A stretch of DNA of 64,000 nucleotides, taken from positions 68,312,001 through 68,376,000 of the forward strand of contig CM065817.1 in the NCBI GenBank assembly GCA_033398695.1. The letters are read 5' to 3'. Under the pieces are notes generated by a model. That model ran no database searches. It was not told the DNA's origin and was given only the letters and a program-made list of their open reading frames with translations. Shown here piece after piece: positions 22,826 through 34,766 of the stretch (positions are counted from its first letter, which is position 1; every line of letters starts with the position of its first letter). Origin of the DNA: Orobanche coerulescens. Its lineage: Eukaryota > Streptophyta > Magnoliopsida > Lamiales > Orobanchaceae. The position numbers were made by a program, and so were the translations under genes.

Positions 22826-24228
22826 TGTAACACCCCCAAGTTATTCAGGGTATATTACAGCGCCGTGAACCCCACCATGGGACCCACAAGGCTAATCATA
22901 CGCGGAACTATAAAACTTGACCGAGAAGGTCCACATACAATGAAATGAAAGGCGATACAAGGGGTATTCAAACTATATCCAATGTATCCAAATACATCAC
23001 AGTAGAAATTCAAGACCTCGGCAACACAGGCCGAAATATCAAGAAAGACTTAAAACAAACAATACTCGAGTATTCAATAACCATTCCAGTACAACAACAC
23101 TGAATGGAGGAACACAAAACATAACTGGAGATAAAACACAGTATCACGCTTGTCCATCATCTTCATGCCAACCCGATACCTGTCTATCCGCCCTCCTGGA
23201 ACCTAAAATACATAAAAGGTATTTCCCCCATAAAGGGGTTAGCCGTCGAATAGCTAGTGCAAGTATATCAAGTATGAAACACCATACTTCTCGACAATAA
23301 AGTAATGGTAACCGTAAATTCATCAATTCAAGACTAGTATTCCAGAATAACTAAATCTGATAGCATCACAACAATGCATACATGATCAACCATGGAACCG
23401 CACCAAAGGCTACGGAACCCTCAGGGGAACCGTCGGCCCGCCCAGAGTGGTTAACACAAATTATTCGTGAAATCGCACCAAAGGCTACGAAACCATTAGG
23501 GGGCCTGTCGGCCCACCCCAGAGTGGATATAAATAAACATGCCATTCATATATCTTACTTTCAAAGTCGAGAACGTACAATCATAAATATATACTTGCCT
23601 TTGAGACATCGAGAAATTGAACGGAAAAGAGTATGAGTTCGGTAGGTCCAAGAACGCGCTTCTGGCACCTAAACGATTCGTAAGGGATATGATAATCAAT
23701 AATCCATACTCATAATCCACGAAGAAACTCCCGAAACCCATCTACGATTCAAGAAAATACAAGGGTAAACAACCAGAGTTTGGAAAATCACCCAATACCC
23801 TCACAAGTCCGAACACGGCACAAACCAATCCGTAAAATCATAGGAAAAGCATGAATACGGGATAGATACATCATAATCTCAAGGTTCTCAAGCTTCAAAA
23901 CAGATAAATCGGACGAATCTAGGAAAACCCCAAAATTCCCAAGAAGAAGGGTTCTAAGGATTTTTACCTTGATTTGGACGATAGAATGGATTAGATGTTG
24001 TGTAATCCTTGTTCTCCAACCAAGGATGTTGATGTTTGAATATGGATCGCTTCCAATCGCCCAAAATCGCCTCTCCCGAGCTTCTCCCGTCGAAAATGAG
24101 TGAAGATAATGGAAAATAACGAAATGGAAGTCAAATGTCCAATAAATACTCACCCAGTCTAGCGTACGCTACGCCTCGATTATTAGCATGCGCTAGCGAG
24201 GTCACCGGGTAGTCCAGTGGCTTCTGCT
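22826..24228 (-). repeat. Tekay-type 5' LTR, truncated by LARD2
   Basis: This matches 14130-15530 of the 3' LTR with scattered substitutions and small indels. It stops at GGCTTCTGCT where LARD2 begins, so roughly the last 365 bp (the start of U3 in minus sense) are displaced outside the recognisable window. CTGCT at 24224-24228 is the likely target sequence for LARD2. Confidence 0.9.
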
Positions 24229-25167
24229 TGTAACACCCCCAAAATCTAACCGAGAATATTACACGCCGCAGACCCTCTCCGTGAGGATCCGCCAGGCTAA
24301 ACATCGAAACAACATAATACATCACATGTCGACACGGCAAAATCACGAACCATTAGACCGCTTTGGTCTTTTGTCACTACCTTAAAAATCAAAAATACAT
24401 AACTCTATCCAGACTCGTACCCACGCAAGGGTAAAATACTTCATAACATAGACAATACGACAGCGAAAAAGACAATACAATGGACTCCGACTAACTTAAC
24501 CCAAAATTGGCCTTCGTGTGATTAGTATCATTCGTCTTTCATCATTCCTCGTACCGATCCTGTGTCTTGCTCCCGAAAACCTGCATGTACCTGGACACAA
24601 TACAGATATCCACCCCCCGATTACTCGGGGGTTAGCAAAACTCCACTGTTTCACTAGTGCAAGTATAAAGTGCAAATACGAGCCATACACAACACATTCC
24701 GAGAATACAACGAATGACTTCCCGAGATATGTTATTTGGTTAAAAATAGTTCAAGTCTTGAAACTAGAAACGAAACAAGTAAGCACTTTGAAAACACTTC
24801 CAAATCTCGGGTGTTTTGAAAACATTTGAAATAGAAAAGTTCTGAATTCCTCGAAAGCCACTTAGGGTCACAGCCCCAAAGTTCATTTTTCCAAAAATGC
24901 AAATCCATTAACAAGACACGGGGTCCACGACCCAACCATTTCGATCACAAAACACAAGGCCCACGACCCGATCATCCACTGCAATTCACTTACAAGGACA
25001 TATTACACATAACACATTATTCTTATGCCATTCTAGCCGAACAACAAGACCTGATATATAATGTATCTCGACCCCGAGCGCAAAGCATTGTGATACTCCG
25101 GACATATCACAATTAATCATCAAAACATCAACATCAATATCACAGATACCACACTTGGTAACCCGTC

Positions 25168-25384
25168 GCCGTACCCATTAGTATCGGCCCCCAGAGGCCC
25201 CGTCGGACCGTCCCTAGGTGGGAAACCACTTCCGCGGCCGTACCCATTAGTATCGGCCCCCAGAGGTCCCGTCGAACCGTCCCCAGGTGGAAGAACATCA
25301 ACATACGCACCCAAATCCACTTCCGTGGCCGTACCCATTAGTATCGACCCCCAGAGGCCACATGCCATCCCCAGGTGGAAGAGT
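25168..25384. repeat. Three-copy tandem repeat in LARD2 3' LTR
   Basis: Units begin GGCCGTACCCATTAGTATCG and end near CCCCAGGTGGAAGA; lengths vary from about 57 to 91 bp. The array is present again at 30524-30740 in the 5' LTR. Confidence 0.85.
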
Positions 25385-25917
25385 AACAACTCACATATTA
25401 CAAAACCAAAACTCTCAAAGGTCAAACACACAAAATATATATAGTCGAGGTACCTTGCTAGAATGGCCATATTATCCAACACGTACTCACGACCTAGAAC
25501 TATATCAATTCACAAGGGAGCACAAGATCTCAACAGTACCGAACGACACAACCAATATCACAAAAACTCACATATTCATCCATAACCACGTGACTCCAAG
25601 CACATAATTTGACAAGAGAATTACACTTTACATTTACCGACGCCATAATCATACATAATGACATCACACGAAAGTAAGGTGATCCTATACTCGACACTAG
25701 CACACATAATCAACTAAGCATATTAATTCCCGACTCACACGGGTCACCTTTACGAAAACCATGATGGTAAATATACTAATTCTTTTGAAAAATGGTTATA
25801 AATATTTATTTAGCACATATCGACACTTAGCAACCATTATATCCACAAAACACGTAATGTATGGGCAAGATACTTGCCTCGAAATCAATTTGTGAATACT
25901 CCGATGAAAGAGGCTCG

Positions 25918-26031
25918 GCCGAAACAGCCCCAAAACAGTCCCGAAAGAGCCCGGCCGAAACAGCCCCAAAACAGTCCCGAAACATCCCGGCCGAAACAGC
26001 CCCAAAACAGCCCCGAAACAGCCCCAAAAAC
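25918..26031. repeat. 36-bp repeat, three copies, LARD2 3' LTR
   Basis: GCCGAAACAGCCCCAAAACA followed by GTCCCGAAAGAGCCCG, repeated three times with few changes. It can be read as a Pro-Gln-rich frame, but it lies in an LTR upstream of other stops and is not a gene. It is repeated at 31275-31388. Confidence 0.88.
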
Positions 26032-26645
26032 CGACCACCTTCACGAGAAATCAATAACAACACAATCACCACGAGAATAACACCGCTACGAATCAACAAC
26101 ACTAAATGAAATCTCAATCGACACTAAGAAACTACAAAGGTTCAAGGGTTCGTTCCAAGAAAGCCAAAATCATGTTCCGGGTGAGATGAAGTCGATAAAC
26201 GAGTTACTAATCCGTAGATTACAACCAATACAACAAGAATTACACGACCAATTCATCATAATCGGCCCAGAATTGAAATCAAAAGGAAAACCCCAAAATA
26301 TCTCAAGAACATAAATCAACCCGATAAAAACATGAAAACGAAACTCCAAACTGGGGGTTAAGATAAACAAGACTAGATAACAACAAGGGAATCAATAATT
26401 TCGATTTGGAATCATGAAATCACGATAAACCCCAAATTATCCTGAAAGTAGGGTTTTAAGAAGAAAATACCTCAATTAAAATGGCGAAAGATGTTGGGAT
26501 GTTGTTAAATCCGTACTAGGAACTCAAAGATATTGATGGGTGGTGATATCAGGCCAAAATCAATGCTTATACGCCCTCAAGATCATCTAGATCGCCGGAA
26601 GGAAGAAAGGGGAGGAAGAAATGACGAAAGTTGACCTCTGCAGTC

Positions 26646-26773
26646 TTATATATACATCAGCGATTAGCGCACGCTAAGGTATGTGTAGCGTGCGCTAACG
26701 GCTGTAAAATGCAGTCCAGAACCCTCTGCCAGATCCGTTAGCGCGCGCTAATATATGTATTTAGCGTGCGCTA
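26646..26773 (-). promoter_or_regulatory. LARD2 LTR core promoter with palindromes
   Basis: On the minus strand several TTAGCGTGCGCTAA-type inverted repeats (26662-26773) come just before a strong TATA box, TATATATA (26647-26654). The order, palindrome cluster then TATA, matches the Tekay, Tat and tRNA-Asp elements in this window. Transcription would run leftwards from about 26620. Confidence 0.6.
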
Positions 26774-27230
26774 ATTATACACTGAGTAGCCTTTGCTATT
26801 ATGACCATAACTCCTTCGTCCGGACTCCGATTGACTCGCCGTTTGAACCATTGGAAAGCTAATATGATGCTCTATCACATTGTAAAGTTTCAGAATTTTT
26901 AGAATTTATAAGTGCCGGTGGTGATCTTACAAAGTCGACCAAATGCACAAAAACGATACTCCTCGACAAAACAATAATTATTCAACATGCAACGAAACAC
27001 TAACGGACAACACCAACGATCCAAATCGAAAACGAACACATAACAAAGCAAGACATACTATTAGCTCGACTTACGCAACGATAAGTCGTACCCGACGAAC
27101 ACCACAACACGGTACATCGTGCCGTACCCAACATAGGGGAAAATCTCAAGAAATCACCAACAGAACAAAATGAACGGCGCAATCGACAAAAATAAAAAAA
27201 TAACCGGAACCGAGAATCTCGGGTATTACA

Positions 27231-27748
27231 TTCTACCCTCCTTAAAAGAAGTTTTGTCCCGAAAATTAAAACATGAAACAATCTAGGCAGAGCAACTCTA
27301 GATGACACATGATTCCGATAACTTGAAGATCGGGAAAGACGATACGAAGGCAACCACCCCAAAACTTTGGGAAATTACAAAATGGCCCAATGCCTGAAAC
27401 ATCACGATACGAAAATGTATAACCAAACCGAACTTCACAAAACCTCTAACAAGGTTAAACGGGCTTACGGGGAAATACGAACAACAATTTCGAACGGGAT
27501 TCGCAAGAATCGATCTCAAATGCGGAAAAGTCGCCAAAAAGCACGGAACTCAGCAAAACGACACCGAAACGAACTCGGATGTTAACAAGTATAGAATGAA
27601 ACATTCAAAGAAGGACGAAACAGTCACAGACGATCCGTTAAAACAGACTCCTGCCAAAAAAAAAAGAAATTTACCGAAAATCGAAAATTGCGGATATTAC
27701 ATCATTTTACCCTTAAAATAGGTTTCGTCCCCGAAACCTAAACAACAA
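27231..27748 (-). other. Duplicated PPT/LTR-start modules in LARD2
   Basis: Two motif sets on the minus strand: GGGGACGAAACC, a purine tract and TGTAATATCCG at 27701; and GGGACAAAACTTC, AAGGAGGGTAGAA and TGTAATACCCG at 27230. The 471 bp between them align with the first part of the LARD1 LTR (3473 onwards), so the upstream boundary looks like a genuine older LTR start. Confidence 0.65.
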
Positions 27749-29743
27749 GAATGAAGTGCTGGAGTAGCAACTTTCCCGGCCATATCCTCTTGGTCCCGCA
27801 TCTGATCTCCACGACTAACTATACCACGGTCACGACCGTATCCTCTGTCCCTAGACATACTAAGCAGATTCTCACTCGATACGATGACACAACTTCGCAA
27901 AAATAATATGCTAAAGTATCAACCCAGCACGACATAACACATAAGGTAATTGATAACAACTAAATAAGAAAATCCACGAGGTATCCTTTTAAATGATTTC
28001 ATTTGGAAATCCTTGGATTCGTGCGCTATTCAAAATAAAATCTTGAAAGTATTTTTGGTACCTCGGTTTGTTTCATCAAAACCCGTAAACGATAGACTAT
28101 AACCGTCTAATTTGACATCACTTGCAAAACAATATTTTTTTTTAAACATCATCATTATAGAGTGATTCAAGATCACGCACGATAACTGGCTCAGTATAGA
28201 AAACTTTTCTAAACCCGAGTTTGAAGTTTTAAATCGAGTAAGATTCTTTATCTTCCACAGTATATTGTTGAAAATAAAAATTGTATTGATTTTTGAAAAT
28301 AAAGATTTTATGATGTGAAAGATTTCTGAAATCATGTACTCAGATTATTTGAAAATACAACAATACGTCAAAAATCATTTTCGAAAATCCTCTCAACACT
28401 ACACAAAAATCAACGACGGTAATATTTTACAAAATGTCTACATGTACTTTAAAACAACTCTTTCAAATACCGTCGGGTTTTATTTGAGAATCTGAGGCCG
28501 GCTCGCCAATTCTAAATAATTTTCAAAGTACGCACAGAGCCGCCGATTAATCGAATCGTTGAAACTTTATGAAATTTTCAGGGTGGCGTTTTCGAACACA
28601 CACACAACAGACATAATTTAAACAAAATCAATTATCACCTAGCGCTACAAAAAGTCCTAACACTTATTCCCACACAACAGTTGCATCGCTAGACAACACA
28701 CATAGAATACCGTCGAAGATGATTGACTGCAAAACATAGACCTGACGGCTAAAAATGCGGTTCCATAGCCTCTGCCCATGCTGATTAGCGTGCGTTACAA
28801 CAAAGATTAGCGTGCGCTAAACATGCCACGTTAGCCTCGTACCAAGCCTGCGCTAACTGCTGTAATCGACAACACGATTGCAAACATATATGAGGTAATA
28901 CTAGACTCGAATGTTACAAATAAGTAACAACATACGAGTCTAAATGTCATCGACTCACATAATTATAACATCTCACAAGCAACCATCAAAAGAAAATCAT
29001 CCTACAAAAACGAAAATTTTACTTCTCAATAAAGAGGACTATCTCAACACATACATACCGATGGACTCAACATTTACGTTACTATTTTAATCATAAAACT
29101 GGCACCACTGCCCAACAACAAGAGTATCATCAATACACATCTTCTGACTAACATTCATGAAACCGGAAAGTTACAAACGAGAGTCACGTCTTGAGTATAT
29201 TTTGTAGACCTTATTTGAGTTAAAAACTCGTGTTTTGAAAACTTATAGTATGAGATGAAAATGAAATATCGGTAGATGAAGTCTCAAAAATTTTGACCTT
29301 GAGGTCATCATACAAAAATCAAAAAATTTCCTCCCTTGGAGAACATTTAAAAAAAAAATTACGACTCCCCGAAAGCCTTTCGAAAACTTAAAATTTCAAG
29401 GTTGTTACTCTTGCAAGAAAAATAGTTCATACAAGGATAAATTTAGCAGTATCACTCTTCATTCTAGCACAAAACGAGAATCGACAAATATATGTCACTT
29501 ACTCACGATGCACCTTCAAATACTACTACATAACACAGAATCACACAAGCTCGTATAGCTCGTGGTACAACATGTAGTAGGGAGACTTACATCCACAGAT
29601 CGCACGAAGATGATGGTTGCACCATGATACTAATCACGACCGACATCCCAAACGATGCGTCGCGACACGACATCAGTCAGACTCAATCTGACAAGACAAG
29701 ACCCAACAATACACGACTGGACACGACAGCCTAGGTTTCCGTA
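27749..29743 (-). mobile_element. LARD2 internal region, non-coding
   Basis: About 2 kb between the primer site and the polypurine modules. I see no gag, protease, reverse transcriptase or integrase on either strand. A short minus-strand frame ending at 27697 has an RD/RG-rich N terminus faintly like Tekay gag, but this is too weak to call. TTAGCGTGCGCTAA copies at about 28780-28860 suggest that part of this internal region is itself derived from LTR sequence. Otherwise I see nothing in it. Confidence 0.7.
28776..28862 (-). repeat. U3-type inverted repeats within LARD2 internal region
   Basis: Three to four TTAGCGTGCGCTAA-like copies preceded by CCTCTGCCC, as in the LTR at 26720-26773. They are outside the LTR, so they are probably a captured or duplicated LTR piece. 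Confidence 0.55.
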
Positions 29744-29761
29744 ACCTAAGCTCTGATACCA
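29744..29761 (-). other. Primer binding site, LARD2
   Basis: On the minus strand TGGTATCAGAGCTTAGGT, a perfect initiator-tRNA match over the first 12 bases, four bases after the LTR end at 29766. It has the same site as the Tekay element. Confidence 0.9.
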
Positions 29762-30523
29762 TAAATGTAACACCCCCAGAATCTAACCGGGAATATTACA
29801 TGCCGCAGACAATACGACAGCGAAAAAGACAATACAATGGACTCCGACTAACTTAACCCAAAATTGGCCTTCGTGTGATTAGTATCATTCGTCTTTCATC
29901 ATTCCTCGTACCGATCCTGTGTCTTGCTCCCGAAAACCTGCATGTACCTGAACACAATACAGATATCCACCCCCCGATTACTCGGGGGTTAGCAAAACTC
30001 CACTGTTTTGCTAGTGCAAGTATAAAGTGCAAATACGAACCATACACAACACATTCCGAGAATACAACGAAAGACTTCCCGAGATATGTTATTTGGTTAA
30101 AAATAGTTCAAGTCTTGAAACTAGAAACCAAACAAGTAAGCACTTTGAAAACACTTCGAAATCTCGGGAGTTTTGAAAACATTTGAAATAGAAAAGTTCT
30201 GAATTCCTCGAAAGCCACTTAGGGTCACAGCCCCAAAGTTCATTTTTCCAAAAATGCAAATCCATTAACAAGACACGGGGTCCACGACCCAACCATTTCG
30301 ATCACAAAACACAGGTCCCACGACCCGATCATCCACTGCAATTCACTTACAAGGACATATTACACATAACACATTATTCTTATGCCATTCTAGCCAAACA
30401 CCAAGACCTGATATATAATGTATCTCGACCCCGAGCGCAAAGCATTGTGATACTCCGGACATATAACAATTAATCATCAAAACATCAACATCAATATCAC
30501 AAAAACCACATTTGGTAACCCAT

Positions 30524-30740
30524 GGCCGTACCCATTAGTATCGGCCCCCAGAGGCCCCGTCGGACCGTCCCCAGGTGGGAAACCACTTCCGCGGCCGTAC
30601 CCATTAGTATCGGCCCCCAGAGGTCCCGTCGAACCGTCCCCAGGTGGAAGAACATCAACACACGCACCCAAATCCACTTCTGTGGCCGTACCCATTAGTA
30701 TCGACCCCCAGAGGCCACATGCCATCCCCAGGTGGAAGAG
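30524..30740. repeat. Three-copy tandem repeat in LARD2 5' LTR
   Basis: The same array as 25168-25384, with GGCCGTACCCATTAGTATCG at each unit start. Copy number and unit lengths are the same, so the expansion predates this insertion. Confidence 0.85.
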
Positions 30741-31274
30741 TAACAACTCACAGATTACAAAACCAAAACTCTCAACGGTCAAACACACAAAATATATATA
30801 GTCGAGGTACCTTGCTAGAATGGCCATATTATCCAACACGTACTCACGACCCAGAACTATATCAATTCACAAGGGAGCACAAGATCTCAGCAGCACCGAA
30901 GGACACAACCAATATCACAAAAACTCACATATTCATCCATAACCACGTGACTCCAAGCACATAATTTGACAAGAGAATTACACTTTACATTTACCGACGC
31001 CATAATCATACATAATGACATCACACGAAAGTAAGGTGATCCTATACTCGACACTATAACACATAATCAACTAAGCATATTAATTCCCGACCCACACGGG
31101 TCACCTTTACGAAAACCATGATGGTAAATATACCAATTCTTTTGAAAAATGGTTATAAATATTTATTTAGCACATATCGACACTTAGCAACCATTATATC
31201 CACAAAACACGTAATGTATGGGCAAGATACTTGCCTCGAAATCAATTTGTGAATACTCCAACGAAAGCGGCTCG

Positions 31275-31388
31275 GCCGAAACAGCCCCAAAACAGTCCCG
31301 AAAGAGCCCGGCCGAAACAGCCCCAAAACAGTCCCGAAACATCCCGGCCGAAACAGCCCCAAAACAGCCCCGAAACAGCCCCAAAAAC
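31275..31388. repeat. 36-bp repeat, three copies, LARD2 5' LTR
   Basis: Same as 25918-26031, with identical copy number. Confidence 0.87.
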
Positions 31389-31919
31389 CGACCACCTTCA
31401 CGAGAAATCAATAACAACACAATCACCATGAGAATAACACCGCTACGAATCAACAACACTAAACGAAATCTCAATCGACACTAAGAAACTACAAAGGTTC
31501 AAGGGTTCGTTCCAAGAAAGCCAAAATCATGTTTCGGGTGAGATGAAGTCGATAAACGAGTTACTAATCCATAGATTACAACCAATACAACAAGAATTAC
31601 ACGACCAATTCATCATAATCGGCCCAGAATTGAAATCAAAAGGAAAACCCCAAAATATCTCAAGAACATAAATCAACCCGATAAAAACATGAAAACGAAA
31701 CTCCAAACTGGGGGTTAAGATAAACAAGACTAGATAACAACAAGGGAATCAATAATTTCGGATTGGAATCATGAAATCACGATAAACCCCAAATTATCCC
31801 GAAAGTAGGGTTTTAAGAAGAAAATACCTCAATTAAAATGGCGAAAGATGTTGGGATGTTGTTAAATCCGTACTAGGAACTCAAAGATATTAATGGGTGA
31901 TGATATCAGGCCAAAATCC

Positions 31920-32457
31920 TGTAGGTCACAAGTCGTCCAGGTACAAGTCTAGAGGGGGGGTGAATAGACTTGTAGAAACTCTTGAACTCTTTTTCACGAA
32001 GAGTGAGTTTCTTCAGCTGATAGTTAAACAAATGACTTGGAGTCGTTTGTTCTTAGATATATGCGGAAGTCAGCTGATGACGAATAGAAATCAACTTAAT
32101 GAAACACTTAACAATGAATGCAGCAGTTAGAGTATGATGCAGTAAAACAGTAAATAACGCAGGCAATTATAGTGGTCTCAGAGGTGGGGTAATCCTCTAC
32201 TAATCCACTTTTCTCCAAACCAGTTGGAGATGAATTCACTATAATTTTCAACCAGTGATAAATATTACAGTAATTCAAACCACACTACAACAGCTTCCAA
32301 CCAGTGGAAATCCGTGCCGTTGTACACACTTGACTGCCTTGCACCTCTTGATCCTCGATCCTTGGATGCCTTTACAGTCTCTTACTTCAACCAGTTAAGT
32401 ACCCCGTACTCAGGATTATAGACAAGAGTTTTTGTCTTCTCCAAATAAGAGCTTCTT
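31920..32457 (-). repeat. Family X copia LTR fragment (3' end)
   Basis: On the plus strand this starts TGTAGGTCACAAG and contains GAGGGGGGGTGAATAGACTT, a block seen at the ends of many plant copia LTRs. It aligns with 62486-63110. In minus sense it is the last 538 bp of an LTR. It ends abruptly near AATAAGAGCTTCTT, after which copia-C integrase begins, so the join is a truncation or recombination point. No coding. Confidence 0.75.
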
Positions 32458-33375
32458 TACCTCCCAAACTTACAGGGTATACAGGGCCATAGAGGTCCAT
32501 GTGTAGCAAATCCAGTACCCTGTGAGTGGACAGATATGAATTGCTTATCAGGGTAGCCTTAACTTGCTTGCCTTTCTGACAGGGTCCACATATGCTGTTT
32601 TTATGAAATGACACATCGGGCAAACCTCTGACCATTCCCTGTATAGCGAGTTTGTTGATAGTCTTGAAGTTGATGTGCGACATCCTTTTGTGCCATAGCT
32701 AGCTTTGATCTACAGTGCCTTAGGCAACAAAACATGGAATAGTGGAGCTCGTGGGCTTTCAGTCAACAATATACATATTTCCTGATCAGTTTCCTATGAG
32801 GACGACTTTCTTGGTCTTGTTGTCCTTCACTCTACAGTGATCTATATAGAGCTTGACCGAGAACTGTTTGTCACAGAACTGGAGAATACTAAGTAGATTG
32901 TACTGTAAGCCTTCAACATAAGCTACGTCAGTGACTTTAAACTTTCCTACAAACAAGGTTCCCTTCCCTCTTGTTTTTCCTTTGGATTTGTCACCGAATC
33001 GTACATTTGGTCCACAACTTTCTACATAATCTGATAGCTTTCCAATATGTACTGATATGCCGAGAACATCCACAGTCGAAGTACCAGATGTCCTTTTCTT
33101 TGATATCCTGTAAACAAAGAGCTTAGGTAGATTTAGGTACCCTTTGATTATTGGGTCCATAGATGTTAGTGCCTTTTGGTACCCAAATTTGCCTGACAGC
33201 AATTGGTTTGTTGTAGGTTTCATCTGGTCCAGTTTTGTGATATTTATGTGAGGCAGGCACGTATTCGCTGTAATGTGCATGAAAAATCTAGGGTTTTGAT
33301 TCTAATATGATTGCCGTCTTGGAGGAGGAACCATTATCTTCGGCCTTACAACTTGCCTTCTAGGTTTCCAGTTGT
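32458..33375 (-). pseudogene. Copia-C protease and start of integrase
   Basis: Ty1/copia pol fragment on the minus strand. WYFDCGCSRHI (near 33054-33086) is the protease active site, normally DSGCSRHM, so the serine is lost, and it lies out of frame with its neighbours. Next are VRFGDKSKGKTRGKGTL and VEGLQYNLLSI, then the GAG-pre-integrase zinc region with MSHINFKTINKLA, VRGLPDV and CGPCQKGKQVKA, and the integrase start HMDLYGPV. After GGK the copia sequence stops at about 32458 against a family X LTR, so the integrase core, reverse transcriptase and RNase H are absent. Upstream the frame is interrupted at 33380 by the tandem element; gag resumes at 42028. Confidence 0.87.
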
Positions 33376-33380
33376 ATTCC

Positions 33381-34656
33381 TGTTAGGCGTATTTTTATGC
33401 GCTTTTATATCATTATTTTATATCCATCTTGAGCCTAAATCAACATAAATGAGCTTTTAATGCACTATTCTTATATGTTTTGTAGGAAATCGGAGTCCGG
33501 AAGCCGAAACGACGAAAAACGGGCGAAAACAGCAGTTTTTGGTCATGAGCCGCGGCACAAACCAAGTGAGCCGCGGCACACAAAGACAACCAGCGAGCGC
33601 TGAACACACTGTACTGTGAGCCGCGGCACAACTTAAGTGAGCCGCGGCCCAGAGGGAAAAAAATGCGCCCAGGCATCAGCACTGAAGGATAGGGGCCGCG
33701 GCACATATTAAGTGAGTCGCGGCCCACCGGGCGGTTGTGCTAACTATTCCGCGTTTCTGGGCCGTTTTGGAGCCTGTTCTCGACCTAATCACACGGACGC
33801 GATTTGGAGGCTTAGGACGGCTATAAATAAGCATTAAAGGGCTGAAGAAAAGGGGGGATTATCTAAGGAGAAAGATCGATAGCTAGGGGGAAGAACACAA
33901 GGAGGAGATTTGTGGGCGACGACAAGACCACGGATTCCCAACAGTTTTTCTTAGTTTTTCTGCATCTTAGTTTTTAGATCTATTCGAGTAGGATTGTGAT
34001 TGTAGCCGATTTCATGACGGTTTGATTATTTATTATTATTTCGATTTACTCGTTATTATATTGAATTAGATTCTTCTTACTGTTCTTAATGCTTTTTAAT
34101 TGTCTGGCCAATAGTTAATTTGTTTTGAATGTCTTTATGGATTTGGGAAATGAAATTTAGGCATAGTTCTTGTGAGACAAATCATAATTTTCGTGAGATA
34201 GGGATATACTCATGGAATTGTGAAGCCTAATTATTGTGGAATTCTTGAACTGTTTTAGCTATTAATTATCTAATTCGAATAGGGATATATCGAGTTAATA
34301 ATTCGTAGTATTTTCTATCGACCTTGGGAAAGGCTTTAGAATAATTTAGGAATTCCTGGCTTACAATCAATTGAATAAAAGTGAATTGAATTGAATAAAT
34401 ATCATTCCTGATTGTTTAAGGTGAAAATCATAACCCTACACCCTTATTAGTATTATTATTATTAGTATTATTATTTATTTTCGGCAATTAGTTTAGGTAT
34501 AAATTCCATTTAATTGTTCTTCAAATAAAATTGTGAGTTGACTATATTTTGGTACTTAGTGAAATCAGTCCTCGAGGGAACGATACTTTACTTATCACTT
34601 TATTACTTGTTGATACCGTGCACTTGCGGCATATTGTGAGGGATTTTCCCACAACA
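33381..34656 (+). repeat. Tandem element LTR 1
   Basis: Starts TGTTAGGCGTATTTTTATGC and ends TTTTCCCACAACA (1276 bp). U3 has six GCCGCGGC-type copies (33549-33731) and a TATA box CTATAAAT (33831-33838). It differs from LTR 3 by scattered substitutions. Confidence 0.92.
33549..33731 (+). promoter_or_regulatory. GAGCCGCGGCACA array upstream of TATA
   Basis: Six copies of GAGCCGCGGCACA or GAGCCGCGGCCCA occur roughly in pairs joined by an AAGT-containing spacer, about 100 bp before the TATA box at 33831. Each holds the 8-bp palindrome GCCGCGGC. Decayed copies read GAGTCGCGGC. The array recurs in LTR 2 (37243-37425) and LTR 3 (40912-41093). Confidence 0.6.
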
Positions 34657-34662
34657 AGTTTT

Positions 34663-34680
34663 TAGCGCCGTTGCCGGGGA
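34663..34680 (+). other. Primer binding site, unit 1 (tRNA-Asp type)
   Basis: TAGCGCCGTTGCCGGGGA, one base from TGGCGCCGTTGCCGGGGA, the complement of the aspartate tRNA 3' end. It lies six bases after the LTR. Confidence 0.87.
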
Positions 34681-34766
34681 CTGATTTTTCGCTAATATCA
34701 ATACCAAGCGACTCTAATTTTAATTTGAAGTTTTTTTTAGTCTCTATATTTTTTATTTTCTACGTT

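Larger units (their letters stand above)
24229..27230 (-). repeat. LARD2 3' LTR
   Basis: On the minus strand it runs from TGTAATACCCGAG (27230), after AAGGAGGGTAGAA, to GGGGGTGTTACA (24229), 3002 bp. It aligns with the partial 5' LTR at 29766-31919. It contains a three-copy repeat (25168-25384), a 36-bp triplicate (25918-26031), a TATA box TATATATA (26647-26654) and TTAGCGTGCGCTAA copies just upstream of it. A stretch around 26810-26900 resembles 4070-4140 of LARD1, so the two elements are one broad family. A further LTR-start-like module lies 471 bp upstream (27701), so the exact LTR start is ambiguous. Confidence 0.82.
29766..31919 (-). repeat. LARD2 5' LTR, truncated
   Basis: This matches 24229-26568 of the 3' LTR at high identity, including both internal tandem arrays (30524-30740 and 31275-31388). 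Compared with the 3' LTR it lacks 180 bp (equivalent to 24274-24453), joined at a shared AGAC. It ends at CCAAAATCC, where a TGTAGGTCAC copia LTR begins; AATCC (31915-31919) is the possible target site. Confidence 0.88.

Noticed and set aside
25827..26117. Overlapping frames on both strands across the 36-bp repeat (Pro-Gln-rich or Gly-Leu-Phe-rich)
   Set aside because: Because 36 is a multiple of three, all frames stay open through the repeat; this is a repeat artefact in an LTR.
31920..32457. Reading this as the copia-C 3' LTR
   Set aside because: It does not match the copia-C 5' LTR at 44113-46093 beyond general layout, whereas it aligns well with 62486-63110.
33440..33727. 95-codon minus-strand frame repeated in all three LTRs of the tRNA-Asp element (also 37134-37421 and 40805-41092)
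   Set aside because: It is conserved only because the LTRs are copies; it overlaps the palindrome array and the U3 promoter on the opposite strand, and amino-acid changes show no constraint.
34671..34766. N-terminal extension of the unit 1 protein from TTG at 34671
   Set aside because: It would translate the primer binding site, and unit 2 does not keep the extension open.
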